Source: Macrophomina tecta (Eukaryota; Ascomycota; Dothideomycetes; Botryosphaeriales; Botryosphaeriaceae). From it: 64,000 nucleotides of DNA. Under the pieces are notes generated by a model. That model made no database searches. It was given only the letters and a program-made list of their open reading frames with translations, and was not told the DNA's origin. Each line of letters starts with the position of its first letter. Within the stretch, counting starts at the first letter, position 1. The stretch is from assembly GCA_024180945.1 (NCBI GenBank), contig JAKSGN010000023.1, forward strand, positions 434,001 through 498,000, read 5' to 3'. Shown in pieces: positions 45,587-55,520 of the stretch. The translations under genes and the position numbers were made by a program.

Positions 45587-45956
45587 TGTTGAAATATCAC
45601 GTGTATATACAATAAACTTTAGCTTAGTGTTGGATTTGGGTGAGTGAAGAGTAGTGAGGTCAGAAAGAGAGTAGATTCTGCCTGTCTCCTGAGAGGGAGG
45701 TAGGTATGCTTTGCTTATATACATAAATGAGTGCTTGAATAACCGAGGAGAATAGAAGCCGATATTGCTATCCGATGCTTGTGAAGATGAGGAGTAGTGA
45801 GGAGGTGGCAAAGAGTAGATGCTGATCTGTGGCAATAAGGCAAAATAGTCTGACACTTAGTCACGGAAGAGGACGGATAAGAGGCTCCCCCTAAGCGTAC
45901 CTCTTAATCCTTATGCCATTCATTCTCAATTGATGGTATCACCACCAATTCCAACA
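45587..45956 (+). repeat. LTR E, inserted in the Tc1 transposase, itself split by LTR C1
   Basis: Two parts, 45587-45627 and 45861-45956 (137 bp together), TGTTGAAATATCACGTG...TTCCAACA, flanked by 5-bp duplications GGATA (45582-45586, 45957-45961). Its CACGTG and GGATAAGAGGCTC boxes resemble family A. Removing it restores the transposase codons for G-E-D-I-I-K. Confidence 0.88.
45628..45855 (+). repeat. LTR C1, inserted in LTR E
   Basis: 228 bp, TGTTGGATTTGGG...AGTCTGACA, flanked by CTTAG at 45623-45627 and 45856-45860. Homologous to LTR C2 at 59235-63161. Confidence 0.92.
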
Positions 45957-46101
45957 GGATATAATAAAAGAGAAGCTAGGCAACGCACTAGAGGAAGCGC
46001 GGGAGCAATTACCACAGTCACTTTTCGACTCTGTATTAGGTAGTATGAAGCGGAGGTGTGAGGCAGTAATTGCTGCAGAGGGCTGGCACACCAAGTTCTA
46101 G

Positions 46102-47395
46102 AAGAAAATCAACACCAGATTCGTTCTTAACAGTCATTTTTAACCCATCACCAACGTTATATAAGCAGCAGAAAGCATGCGTTGAGAAACAACGACTTTC
46201 GTGGGTGGTGGCGATCGCTTATGCTCGCCAAGCGTACGGAAACTTTTGTCAGGTCACTGTAACAAGCAATGAATCACAATGTATTTATGCGACTATTATG
46301 TTAGAATGGCACTGTTGCCTTAGTGGCGAAAAAGTACTAATTACCAAAAGTAACATTAAAAGCGCCTGGGAGGTGTTGTTATTGAGCCTTGGAACCCTGA
46401 CTATATGCCCAAAAAATAAAAAAGGACCGCAAGTTGTAGGCCAGTCGACTACCAGTTAGAGAGGCAACACTAGCCGCTTCGTGGACTGAGCAAAGCGTCC
46501 CAAATACGCTTCTTGCTATTAGAACCCTCCGGCAGATGTGTGAGAAATTAATTAACACCGAAAATGGACTGGGAGCCAATATTAACTTGCTTAACAAATT
46601 CGTTAAAGGTGGACTAGCAGACCTTGAAGCTCGGTCATCAGCCAAGTTGACAAGAAAACGACGCAAAGTCAACAGCCGGAAGATTAGCTCATCAGATCAG
46701 TCAATGTATGATTGAGCAGGCAGGTTAGAATTAGTTAGCAGGGCAAGGAGTGCTAAAATACCAGGCAAAAGGACAGAAAGCGCAGCTAAGGAACACCAAG
46801 GCTGGGCAAGAATTAGCAGCAAATGTAGTTAAGCGAAAGGAAACTCGTAGAATTAGGAAATAGGGCGGTTTTAAACTAATATTTGGTTGAATAATTGATG
46901 ATGGAATTTGCGTTTGATCGGTCAAAATCGATGAATGAATGACTTCATTGCTTGGTCGTTGAGGCGCTCGGTGTGTTGATCCCCAAGACGTCTCAGAATG
47001 AATGACTAAGCTTATATACTATCCAATAACATAACGGAGGTGATTGAGCTCATTTTCCATCAATTGAGTATTCCATTGTCTACTGAGGTGTGATTGTTCA
47101 TTGAACTGTGAGCTCCTCGCTTGCGAGGAGTCCGACTAATTGGACCGCAGTTGATCCCACAGTTCAACTGACCCGACAGACCGTTGGCATGAAGAGGAAG
47201 GTTACAGAGTTGCACTGCCTTATTGTCTCTGTATCTGAGAATGCATAGGGCACTCTTGTATATTAGCCAAAAAAAAAAAAAATTAGATAAATATGCCGTA
47301 AAAGCTAAATACACATGATACTCTGACGATTACAGTTCTAAGTTGCTGATAGTGGAAATTTAGCATGGCAAAGGGGATTGCTAGCAAATAGAGCC
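46102..47395. other. Tc1 3' end and degenerate repeat DNA
   Basis: 46234-46261 (CGGAAACTTTTGTC...CACTGTA) is the probable 3' terminal repeat of the Tc1 element. Beyond it, plus-strand codons such as QMCEKLINTENGLG and KLTRKRRKVNSRK near 46530-46690 look like a transposase C-terminus. 46905-47010 repeats imperfectly at 49000-49105. An A-run lies at 47269-47281. Confidence 0.4.
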
Positions 47396-48094
47396 CTAAG
47401 AGCCAAAAATCTTTTGCTGTGTTTTGCTATCATTTTCAACCAAGTTGGTCATTTGCTTGAAGTGCTCACTGAGTTGCCTTTTCGTGTATGAATTAGGCTG
47501 CTTATCCTCCAGTAATCGTGTAAAACGAAGGATTTGCTCGGTTAATTCGCTTCCTAGGATTTTAAGTCTTTTCTTGAGTTCATTATCGCCTTCTATCGTA
47601 TCATCCTGATACCAATGCGGGTTATTTAGTATATCGAAAAAATGACCTTTGCTTCTGCATCCAGTAAGAAACACCCGGAGGCCTTCGAGAATATCGTTTT
47701 TCTCATCTTCTCTACGTTCTTTCTCATTGAAACTATCATAGCACCAAAACTCTTTGATATGAGAGTCTGGATCTTTTATCAACTGACGGTAGTAAGCCTT
47801 TGCTGTTTTTACTGGGCCTAGCTCTTCAGATATCTCTTCAACACTTTCCCAACAGTACTCGAAGTGATACTTGTGATGGCACGGAAGCCCTTTAAACAGA
47901 TTGCTATCTTCGATATGGCTATGAAGAATCTGTACCTTGTCCCAATTCTCAAGTATCGATTGCTGAGAGATAATTTCTTTTATCAAATGCAAATATGAGG
48001 GTTCATCTCGCTTGAGGGGAGTTCTAATGTTTGACGTTTCAGGTCCAACATCTAGGCCCGAAGCCTTTTGTTTCATGTGTCGTATAGAAGCCAT
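47396..48094 (-). CDS. Hypothetical protein
   Basis: 232 residues from ATG at 48094. Mostly charged and helical (LHLIKEIISQQSILENWDKV, YHFEYCWESVEEISEELG, KERREDEKNDILEGLRVFL). No family is recognised; similar in length and style to the product at 43961-44671. It lies inside the LTR-inverted segment. The frame is intact despite the degraded surroundings. Confidence 0.45.
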   Translation of the reverse strand: MASIRHMKQKASGLDVGPETSNIRTPLKRDEPSYLHLIKEIISQQSILENWDKVQILHSHIEDSNLFKGLPCHHKYHFEYCWESVEEISEELGPVKTAKAYYRQLIKDPDSHIKEFWCYDSFNEKERREDEKNDILEGLRVFLTGCRSKGHFFDILNNPHWYQDDTIEGDNELKKRLKILGSELTEQILRFTRLLEDKQPNSYTKRQLSEHFKQMTNLVENDSKTQQKIFGS

Positions 48095-48530
48095 CTTATT
48101 TTAGTCGCAGCAATGGTCTCCTATGATCCTTTCTTATATAATCTGAATCAGCAATGGTTTTCAATCTACCACGTACACGCAAATATTTATGTCATATCCA
48201 CAATGAGGTAGCTATGTCCCTGGGAACGATCTAATGGTGCAGCCACCTACAGGAAGTCAATGGCCACCTGGCTCGTGCGCCAAAATCCTTCTTACTTTCT
48301 CACGGCCAGTATGGTATCAAAGGCACTTATCACCATCTACAAAATGCAGAGTATGTAAGATATGTACATGCGATATACTATCGACCAATTTTGGGTAAAT
48401 TAGAGTGCTTTTGGTGCTATAGTAACTCCTGTATTTTGGGGACGATGTTGGCGCACTGACCAGGTGGCCATTGACTTTCTGTAGGTGGCTATACATTGAT
48501 GGGAAAGGAGGGTTATCGCTTTGGAAGCGG

Positions 48531-48560
48531 TCGCGCGAGAACTTTTGTCCTAGTATTGTA
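48531..48560 (+). repeat. Isolated Tc1-type terminal repeat
   Basis: Ends GAGAACTTTTGTCCTAGTATTGTA, close to the 5' end of the Tc1 element at 50349-50374. No partner end or transposase was found next to it. Confidence 0.5.
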
Positions 48561-49238
48561 CAAACACATGATATTCCAACACACCCTCTTCGCGTGGTGC
48601 CTGATTGGGCAGTGCGCGACAATCCGTGCTTTCTTGAACCCTTGCACAGTCAGATAATGAAAAGTAGTGATTTAAGCTGATGACGGCGTAGCCAATCGGT
48701 TAGCTGCAGGCTGTACGCATCTTAATAAGGAGTTGTGCATAACATTCAACGAGGGAAACAGAAGAAATTCGGTTATTGAAGCCATGATGTAAGGCCTAAT
48801 TGGTGAATGAACGCGTAGTTAGTCACATGTCAGCATCCTAAGTATTTGGCGCCCTTTGCAAGTCAGTACTATCTAAGTAATGCGATGCTCAATCTGTCAG
48901 ATTTTCTTGCACAGGGCTTATTAGGGGAATTTTTGCCCAAACACAAAAGTCGAACCACTTGTTAAGTACTGCAATTTTCTTGCTTCTTTATTGAAATTGC
49001 GCTTGATCGGCCGGAATCCAGAACGTGTCACTTGATTGCTTGATTCTCTTGGCACCTCTGATGCTGAGTCCCAAAGTGTCCCCGAATGAACCACTAGTTT
49101 ACAATGGATGGTTTTCATCAAAACTTGATCTCTTATCGAATGATACACCGAGGATCATCGTATATGTAAATTCTTTCCTAAGCAGTGACATTATCTTAGC
49201 GACACCCCCTCTTCCTCTTACAGATCATAGATGAATAG

Positions 49239-49547
49239 TGTCGAATTTGGGTGGGCCTCAGGCCCGAACTCGGTGAGGTCAGAAGAGAGAATCGAATTTC
49301 TGCCTGTGTGTTTCTGCCTGTCTCCCAAGAGGAAGGCCGGTAGGCTTGCTTATATATGTGAGTGATAGCTACATAACCGAGGATACCAAAGATCCGAGAA
49401 AGAGTGCCGATGCGGGGTTGGACACTAAGGAGTGTTGTTGCCTAAAGGATAGAATATTCGAGATAAAGGAGATGCCTGAGGTAGTAAGGCAAGAAAGTCT
49501 GACATCAAAAAAAGAGTGTTGCCTAAAACAGGGGATTTTGGTTGACA
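49239..49547 (-). repeat. LTR B2 (solo; canonical orientation minus)
   Basis: 309 bp, nearly identical to LTR B1 in reverse. Left flank AATAG, right flank GTATA. Confidence 0.9.
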
Positions 49548-50282
49548 GTATATTTTCCTCGAGTACCTCGAGATAGGAGTTAGCAGAATACCCCCCTCTC
49601 TTAGCCTCCGGACCACGTATCATTACGTGTAGTTTAGACCTTCCACGCTTGCCAAGAATGCGGCCCAAACCGTAACAGATACGTCCTTGCATTTAGCGTA
49701 CGTTTGGATTATTGGGCGCTCCCACTTCTGCCCAGGTGTGCGAAAACACCATTCACGTTTCTTACCGGCTCCTCGCTCCGCAGAGCACTCATCTGACCAG
49801 ATGATTTTTGCCCATTGCTGTTCGGTCCAGTCCAGATGCTCGATCGCCCAGGCAAGTCGGTTGGCAGCGTGTTCCTCTGTGAGCTCTGGCCGGCCTGCTG
49901 CACGCCATTTGCGTATGTTGTACGTATCCAAGAGACGCGCAATTGTTCGATCGTGGCAGTCGCCTCCAGTCTGTTCGCGTACTTGTTTGTAGGTGGCCTT
50001 TGGGTCCTTTCGCACGATACGAAGAATATATCTTTTATCGCCATCTGACAAGATCTTAGGCCTGCCAGAGTGAAGCTGAGAGCGTCCTTCATTGCGTAGT
50101 GGCGCGAGCAATGAGGTCGATCTAATGGTGGATTTCGGCACGCCAAGCTCCTTGCGAAACCACGCCGGCTTCTGCCCCAACGCCTGGCAGGCAAGCAGAA
50201 TGCCACGCTGGAGAGGAGAGTACTGGTGATTTGGAACATGAGGACCGAAGAGTTCCTTTAAAGGAGTGCGTTGTGGTGGCAT
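49548..50282 (-). pseudogene. Tc1-type transposase, N-terminal half
   Basis: ATG at 50282 (MPPQRTPLKELFGPHV). Contains a helix-turn-helix (LGQKPAWFRKELGVPKST), a second DNA-binding segment (ATYKQVREQTGGDCHDRTIA), a W-T-x-x-Q-W region and the first catalytic Asp in IIWSDECS. A frame shift near 49630 is followed by PEAKRGGYSANSYLEVLEEN in another frame, ending exactly at LTR B2. The remaining part is at 45369-46101 on the plus strand. The terminal repeat at 50349-50374 (GCGGAAACTTTTGTCC...CTGTA) marks the element's 5' end. Confidence 0.88.
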
Positions 50283-50348
50283 GAAGGTGGTGCAAAGATG
50301 CCGTGTTGCTGCGCGTCACGATCTTGACGCGCGCGGGCGGTGGACCGT

Positions 50349-50374
50349 GCGGAAACTTTTGTCCTAGTACTGTA
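50349..50374 (-). repeat. Tc1 5' terminal repeat
   Basis: Shares CGGAAACTTTTGTC and terminal ACTGTA with 46234-46261. Confidence 0.65.
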
Positions 50375-50507
50375 GAACGGGCCTTCAGGGTGCTCATCGA
50401 GTACTCCTATCTGCGTAGAAGCTATATCCGCAGTAGATAGGAGCGGGTCCGCGTCTGGTACTGAAGGGTCACGGGGCGTAATGCGCATCGCATCGATGGT
50501 GAGATAC

Positions 50508-51465
50508 TGATGGTGCATGGTCCTGCAAGCCTCAAAATAGGAACCAGTCCGCGAAACTGATGATGAATTCTGGTTGTTCGCTACTACGAAATAAGTGGCG
50601 CTGGCTATAAGCATCTAGCACTATAACCGAGGCAAACAGAAAGCTTAAACAAATCAGGTAATAAGGCATTGATCAGCCAACGATTGGGCTCATGTTCCAT
50701 CAGAATTTAAGCCATCACATACGGGAGAACGTCTGTAATCTCCTCTGCTGTATTCCGAAGTCTAACATGCTTGCAAACCGCTCTGAAATCATGGTCTCTA
50801 TCCTTATTTTCACGTGGAAACCAGCCGATGAGAGCCCTGGTCCCTGCAGCTGTTTCTTTCGTCCTGTTGCTATATTTTAGGCATTCCGATCAGGACCAGT
50901 TACGTCCCCTTCTCACCGTCCCCGCACAACAGCACGCTCGTCCATTCCGAGATGCTCCTTCCTTCCGAATATTTGCACCAGGCGACATATTCAGAACAGT
51001 GCCAAAGCAAATAGCACACTGCATACCTCACTTCTTTACGCGATGGAAGACAATCCTGCTGCAACCACAGCGTGTCCGGCTCGTCATTGGACTGCTTCAG
51101 CACGCAGATAGCGGATGAGCGCAAGGATATGTTTTGCGTAGTGGGGAAGGCATCGCTTGCGCAAAAGTATCAGAAACCGCATTTCAGACTCCACTGCACG
51201 ACTCCGAACAGCGAAAACACGGATAGGCTTGGAGCATTGCCGAATACACACTTCTTTCCAGGCTATGTTTACGGCACCAGACCTTACTTTGTGATGGGAC
51301 AGGAGCCCAATCGTTGCCTGATTTGTTTAAGCTTTCTGTATACCTCGGTTATAGTCTCAGATATCTATAGCCAACGCCACTCGTTAGCTAAGAGAACAAC
51401 CAGAATTCATCATCAGTTTCGCGGACTGGTTCCCATTCTGAGGCTCGCAGGACCATGCACCATCA
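50508..51465. mobile_element. Element with LTR-like ends in inverted orientation (D1/D2)
   Basis: D1 (50508-50702, 195 bp, TGATGGTGCATGG...TTCCATCA) and D2 (51292-51465, 174 bp, reverse complement, same start) are clearly homologous and enclose 589 bp without a recognised gene. Outer flanks are GATAC and GATAT, a near-perfect target duplication, implying insertion as one unit into the integrase gene to its right. D3 at 59054 is another copy of the end sequence. Confidence 0.65.
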
Positions 51466-54342
51466 GATATTAGTATTAGCAGCGAGAGAATCGAGGTCTT
51501 TTGGCCGTAGAGAGCCATCCATAAGTTCGGAATCATGCGCTGCAAAGGGACGGTCAACTACGCCAAAGGGAGTCTGTAAAATGTAGTATCTGACGTCGTC
51601 TACGGCCTCGAATATTACTCGGTAGATGAAACTCAGAATTACGGCCAATTTACCTCCCTTATACTCCGGCGGGACCGTCGCTGTTACAACGTCGCCGATA
51701 TTGTAGTGGATAGGCGTCAGTGGCGTGTTGAAGCGACGAGTCATGTGTTCCCGCCCCTTCCGATGACCTTGACGGAGTCCCTAATCATATCCTGTGCGGT
51801 CAAAGCCGATCTTAGAACGTCCTGGGGTTACCCTCAATGGTGTTGTGAAGTGTCATCGATAAGCGATTCCCCATAGGCATCTCCAGCCATCTCTCCGGCG
51901 AATGATACCCTTTTCCGTTTCCTGGGTACAGGAACTGTAGGTCCAGCAGCTGAATCCCCTTCTTCCTTAGCTACAGACGCTTCTAATGAACTAGCAGAAG
52001 CATCCGCAGGTGCTGGTTTAGTAACAACACCATGGAAAGTAGATGCACTGACCACTGGGGCGGAACCCGATGCCTGGGGATCACACTGGGGATCACGTTG
52101 TGCGTTCTCCGCACCTCCACCTAGAAGGCTATCAGGATAGAGGTAGTCATACGTTGAAGGAGCCTCTTCAACGCTAAGCGCTCTTACCACACGCTCATCC
52201 TCGCTCGCAGCTTCCTCCGAAGACGACTCAGAAGACGATACTACCCCTTCATTGCTTGGGGCTGTGTCGAGGAGTCCATGGGAAGCGGGGGAGACTCGTT
52301 GCGACCGTTTCGGTTGCCACTTGCGAAGAATCTATCCATAAGCGCACAAGAGGCTTCGCCAGGCGAGGACCTGCTAGGACGATTATTAAATATCAACGGC
52401 TGAAGTATAACAGGCTTCCAAAAGTCGTGGTTGGGTGATGGTAGGACTTCCCATTCGTCATGCTGCTCCCAAGTCCTCTCCAGTATCTCAGTGAGTTCAG
52501 GGTTATTGGGCGACGTTCGCAATAGCTCCTTGCGCTTGTGGGATGGAGCCTATGGCTTATCTGTATACAAAATACCGCTTAGGCAGGGCTTGCCATTATC
52601 CAGAGCTGTTTCAGGATCACTTTTAAGCTTCTCGTAGCCGTCGTTTGCCAGGGAGTCCTCGAGGATTTCTCCAGGCATGGGAGGTGCGTCATCCTCGAGT
52701 ATACGCGGGTCCTGCACCTAATTCTCATTCCTCTATGCAAGAGCAACACGAGGCGGCTTGTTTTGCCACATGGAGCGTCCAAGGAACGCAAAGTAGGGCG
52801 TGCAACGGCGGTTTCTTGATACACGGTTGTTGAGAGAAAGAGCCGCGTCAATGCATGCATGAGCGAAGCCTGGATGGTCTTACTCGATCTGTGCAGCCTC
52901 AATAGCAGCCTTTGCCTCCCCGTTGGCTTGCTCGACCTTGCCCTGTGACTGTTGATGATAAGGACGGCCAACATCGACGGTGATACAGTACATCTAGAAG
53001 ATGTCTTTAGCCACTTTGAGAAACTCATTTCCTGAAACGAAATTAGCGTTGATGCCTGCTAGGGGAGGGGCGGAGATTTCTACCGAAATTAGTAAGGAAT
53101 CTCCAGGGTTCTCACCATTATCATTTTGGACCGTCTTCATGGGCCCAGATACAAGAATCCAACGCAGAACTCTAGCCGTAACGGCTCTGGCTGTCTTTTC
53201 TGGAAGCGGTACTGGCATCGTGTAGTCGGTGAAGTAGTCCCGTAGGTGTAGAACGTATCGATCGCCAGTGACGGGGTCAGGACGGTTGTTATAGTCAATA
53301 AGATCAATCTGGACCTTCTCGAAGGCGTCGTGTTCCTCAATTGGATGAATAGGAGCCCGTGGGCTGTGCTAATCGCGTCTACGAACGCAAATGTGGCAGA
53401 GCTTAAGCGCTACTTCAATATCTTTGCGAGTTACGCCGTAATGTCGCGCCTGAATGTCCTTAAATGTCGGCTCGATGCCTGTACGTTGTTAGACGGGATA
53501 CATACGATTCTTAAGGGAGACGAGGAGATACACAGTAAAATATTACGCGGTATCTCCAAGCGTCTCCGGGTTCTCGACTGAACGAGTACTTACCTCCTGT
53601 CGAATTTGGGGTGGGCCTCAGGCCCGAACTCGGTGAGGTCAGAAGAGAGAATCGAATTTCTGTCTGTGTACTTCTGCCTGTCCTTCTATCTGAAGGAGAA
53701 TGAGTGTCCTTAAATACATGAGTCTGAAACAGTATAACCGAGGAATTGAGAACATCCGAGGAAAAGTAGAAGATCCGAGGTGTAGGGCATACCGAGGAAG
53801 GAATCAATGTAGTGCCTAAGGAAGCAATGATAAATGTTGCCTAAAAACAAGGGGATTCTGGTTGACACCTCCATGTCCCGTGTCAAAATGCGCCTGTCCA
53901 ATGGCGTCGAATACCTTTCCCTTCTTCAGTACCTTTCTCCTGTGTTCCTTGATCGGGCGCCTGTAGAGGCCCTGCTTGCCGTCATTCTCTCGCGAGAAGT
54001 AGACGTAGTTACCCTCAATTGAGCGCTTCTCGCTCCGCTGGGCCTCGCCGCGAGCAATACGGCCCGCACACCATGCGACGTACTCATCATACTGCTCCCC
54101 ATTGAAGTGACGATGAAGCTTCTCGCCGCGGGCTAAGTAGGCGTTGAATGCGCGGCGGCTGGCCTCGTTGAAGGCCTGGATGGAGCGCTCAGGATCGTTA
54201 CGGCGGCCTCGCAGCGGCGCCGCGCGGACGTAGATGGGGCATCAGCAACCGTCAGGGTCGCTGGGTTGGTAGAGGATATAGAAGAAGGGTTGTTATTAAG
54301 CATCGGAGGGGCTGCTGAACGAGTAGAGTTGCTGGAAGCCAT
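51466..54342 (-). pseudogene. Degenerate stand-alone integrase gene (Ginger/KRBA2-like)
   Basis: Read on the minus strand from ATG at 54342 with frame shifts and stops. In order: a Ser/Thr/Ala-rich start; YDEYVAWCAGRIARGEAQ; an H2C2 zinc-binding module (FDAIGQAHFDTGHGG, cut by LTR B3, then ARHYGVTRKDIEVALKLCHI); an integrase core with VQIDLIDYNNRPDP, QNDNGENPG, NEFLKVAKDIF and GRPYHQQSQGKVEQANGE; TPYFAFLGR; and a C-terminal module with YNIGDVVTATVPPEYKGGKL and GVVDRPFAAHDSEL. The V-D-L-I-D style core and the C-terminal module resemble integrases of Ginger elements and KRBA2/SCAND3-type genes. No reverse transcriptase or protease is seen beside it. It is broken by LTR B3, the D1/D2 element and nonsense changes. 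Confidence 0.75.
53598..53867 (-). repeat. LTR B3, inserted in the integrase gene
   Basis: 270 bp, TGTCGAATTTGGG...GGTTGACA in plus orientation, a diverged member of family B, flanked by perfect CCTCC duplications (53593-53597 and 53868-53872). It interrupts the zinc-binding module just after G-H-G-G. Confidence 0.93.
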
Positions 54343-54863
54343 TATGCGTACAATGATGTTCGCATTGATAGTTGTGAGGATTGATTTGGATCTGTGTTCA
54401 TTGACCACCATCTAAGAATGACTTAGATACCTGCGAAAATAGATCCTCTGGAGCGCTTGGCGGTAACCAGAACTCCCGACGACTCTTGCCGTATATTACT
54501 GCTGCGCTTATCGGCGGTAATTGCCTCTCGTGGGGTATTACATCGTTACTTAAGCGTCTACGGTAGTCCCTTCGTTCTCTTTGTCAAAACCAGATACAAT
54601 CTTTAATGCATGCATGATCCAGAAGATTTAGTAGTGTCCTAAAGAGCCAAAAGTTGGTAATTTTACGCGTTCATCTCTACCTGAATCTACCGACTGGTGC
54701 CTTTGTCATGGCTGGAGCTCCTAATCCAGACTTTAAGCAAGCAGTCCGCTCCAGCGGTTATCTTGTATAAAGTATAAAGCGACCCGTAACATCGTATTCC
54801 GCGCCATCATATTTCGGTAGAACATCAACTAGAAGCACCTAGCTCGATTACAACTTTCCAGAA
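54343..54863. other. Intergenic, no gene seen
   Basis: Upstream of the integrase pseudogene on one side and of the next gene on the other; nothing recognisable. Confidence 0.4.
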
Positions 54864-55520
54864 ATGCAAAATGAAGTGGCAGACAGTCAAGCAAACGAAC
54901 GGGCCGGCATCTGGATGCAAACTGATATTGATGGCATAGAAAACGAAATACCCCGACTCGTAGGGGAATCCACCCCAGTCATATATGAGACCAGCCTTCC
55001 TCCAGTATCGATTTTGGGGAAGTCCGAGGAGATTTTGCATACCGCCAAGTTTACATATCTCCCCAGGTCTGCTGCCTGCGACGTGACTGCTCGGTACCTA
55101 CAACGTCACGGGGAAATGATACTGACTCACAGTATAGATATCAGACAGGCTTGTAGTAAGCTCCTGCGAGATGATTGGGTAAAAACCATAAGCTACAGAT
55201 GGACTACTGTCCAAGGGAACAGGGTGAAATTTAGCTTAATCATGCTGAGGCCGAGCGAAAGCGCGAGATACGAGCCAATACTAAAGAGCCTAAGCTACAG
55301 AGAGGCTCACGAATTGCTGGCTGAGAAAAAGGCGAGAGTTCTAATAAATGACGAGATAGAGGCGAAATGTGTACTCTCAGTCAATATACAGAGAGTGGAG
55401 AAGCCTGCAACTGATCGGTCGGCAGAGGATATATACAGGAAGGTCTTATGCTTTCTTGACCAGCAGCCAAAAACGTACACTGCGCTACGAAATCTGTTCA
55501 CTCAGAAAGCTCTTAAGTAG
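54864..55520 (+). CDS. Hypothetical protein
   Basis: 218 residues from ATG at 54864 (MQNEVADSQANERAG), intronless and intact. Contains ENEIPRLVGESTPVIYETSL, LRDDWVKTISYRWTTVQGNR and a basic helical end. No domain is recognised. It is the first undamaged gene right of the transposon nest. Confidence 0.5.
   Translation: MQNEVADSQANERAGIWMQTDIDGIENEIPRLVGESTPVIYETSLPPVSILGKSEEILHTAKFTYLPRSAACDVTARYLQRHGEMILTHSIDIRQACSKLLRDDWVKTISYRWTTVQGNRVKFSLIMLRPSESARYEPILKSLSYREAHELLAEKKARVLINDEIEAKCVLSVNIQRVEKPATDRSAEDIYRKVLCFLDQQPKTYTALRNLFTQKALK

Larger units (their letters stand above)
45369..46101 (+). pseudogene. Tc1-type transposase, C-terminal half (inverted segment)
   Basis: Starts exactly at the edge of LTR B1. 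Conceptual pieces, with frame shifts: SFMQDNASIHTAKK (second catalytic Asp region), WPAYSPDLNPIEHIWFHLK (third catalytic Glu), then after an LTR insertion IIKEKLGNALEEAREQL and EAVIAAEGWHTKF followed by the stop at 46099-46101. These are the C-terminal parts of a DDE_3 Tc1/mariner transposase. The N-terminal half is at 50282-49548 on the other strand. Not functional. Confidence 0.85.
45369..49238. other. Segment inverted by recombination between LTRs B1 and B2
   Basis: The 3.87-kb DNA between two oppositely oriented, nearly identical LTRs is inverted relative to its flanks. The flanking 5-bp words pair crosswise (CTATT outside B1 with AATAG inside B2; TATAC inside B1 with GTATA outside B2), and the two halves of one Tc1 transposase gene abut the LTRs on opposite strands. 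Confidence 0.88.

Noticed and set aside
47113..47130. Perfect 8-bp stem (CTCCTCGC/GCGAGGAG) as terminator or RNA gene
   Set aside because: An isolated hairpin in degraded repeat DNA of a eukaryote; no associated transcript unit.
49239..53867. LTR B2 and B3 as the two ends of one full-length retrotransposon
   Set aside because: B3 has its own perfect CCTCC duplication and differs in length and sequence from B2, whose flanks pair with B1 instead. They are independent solo LTRs.
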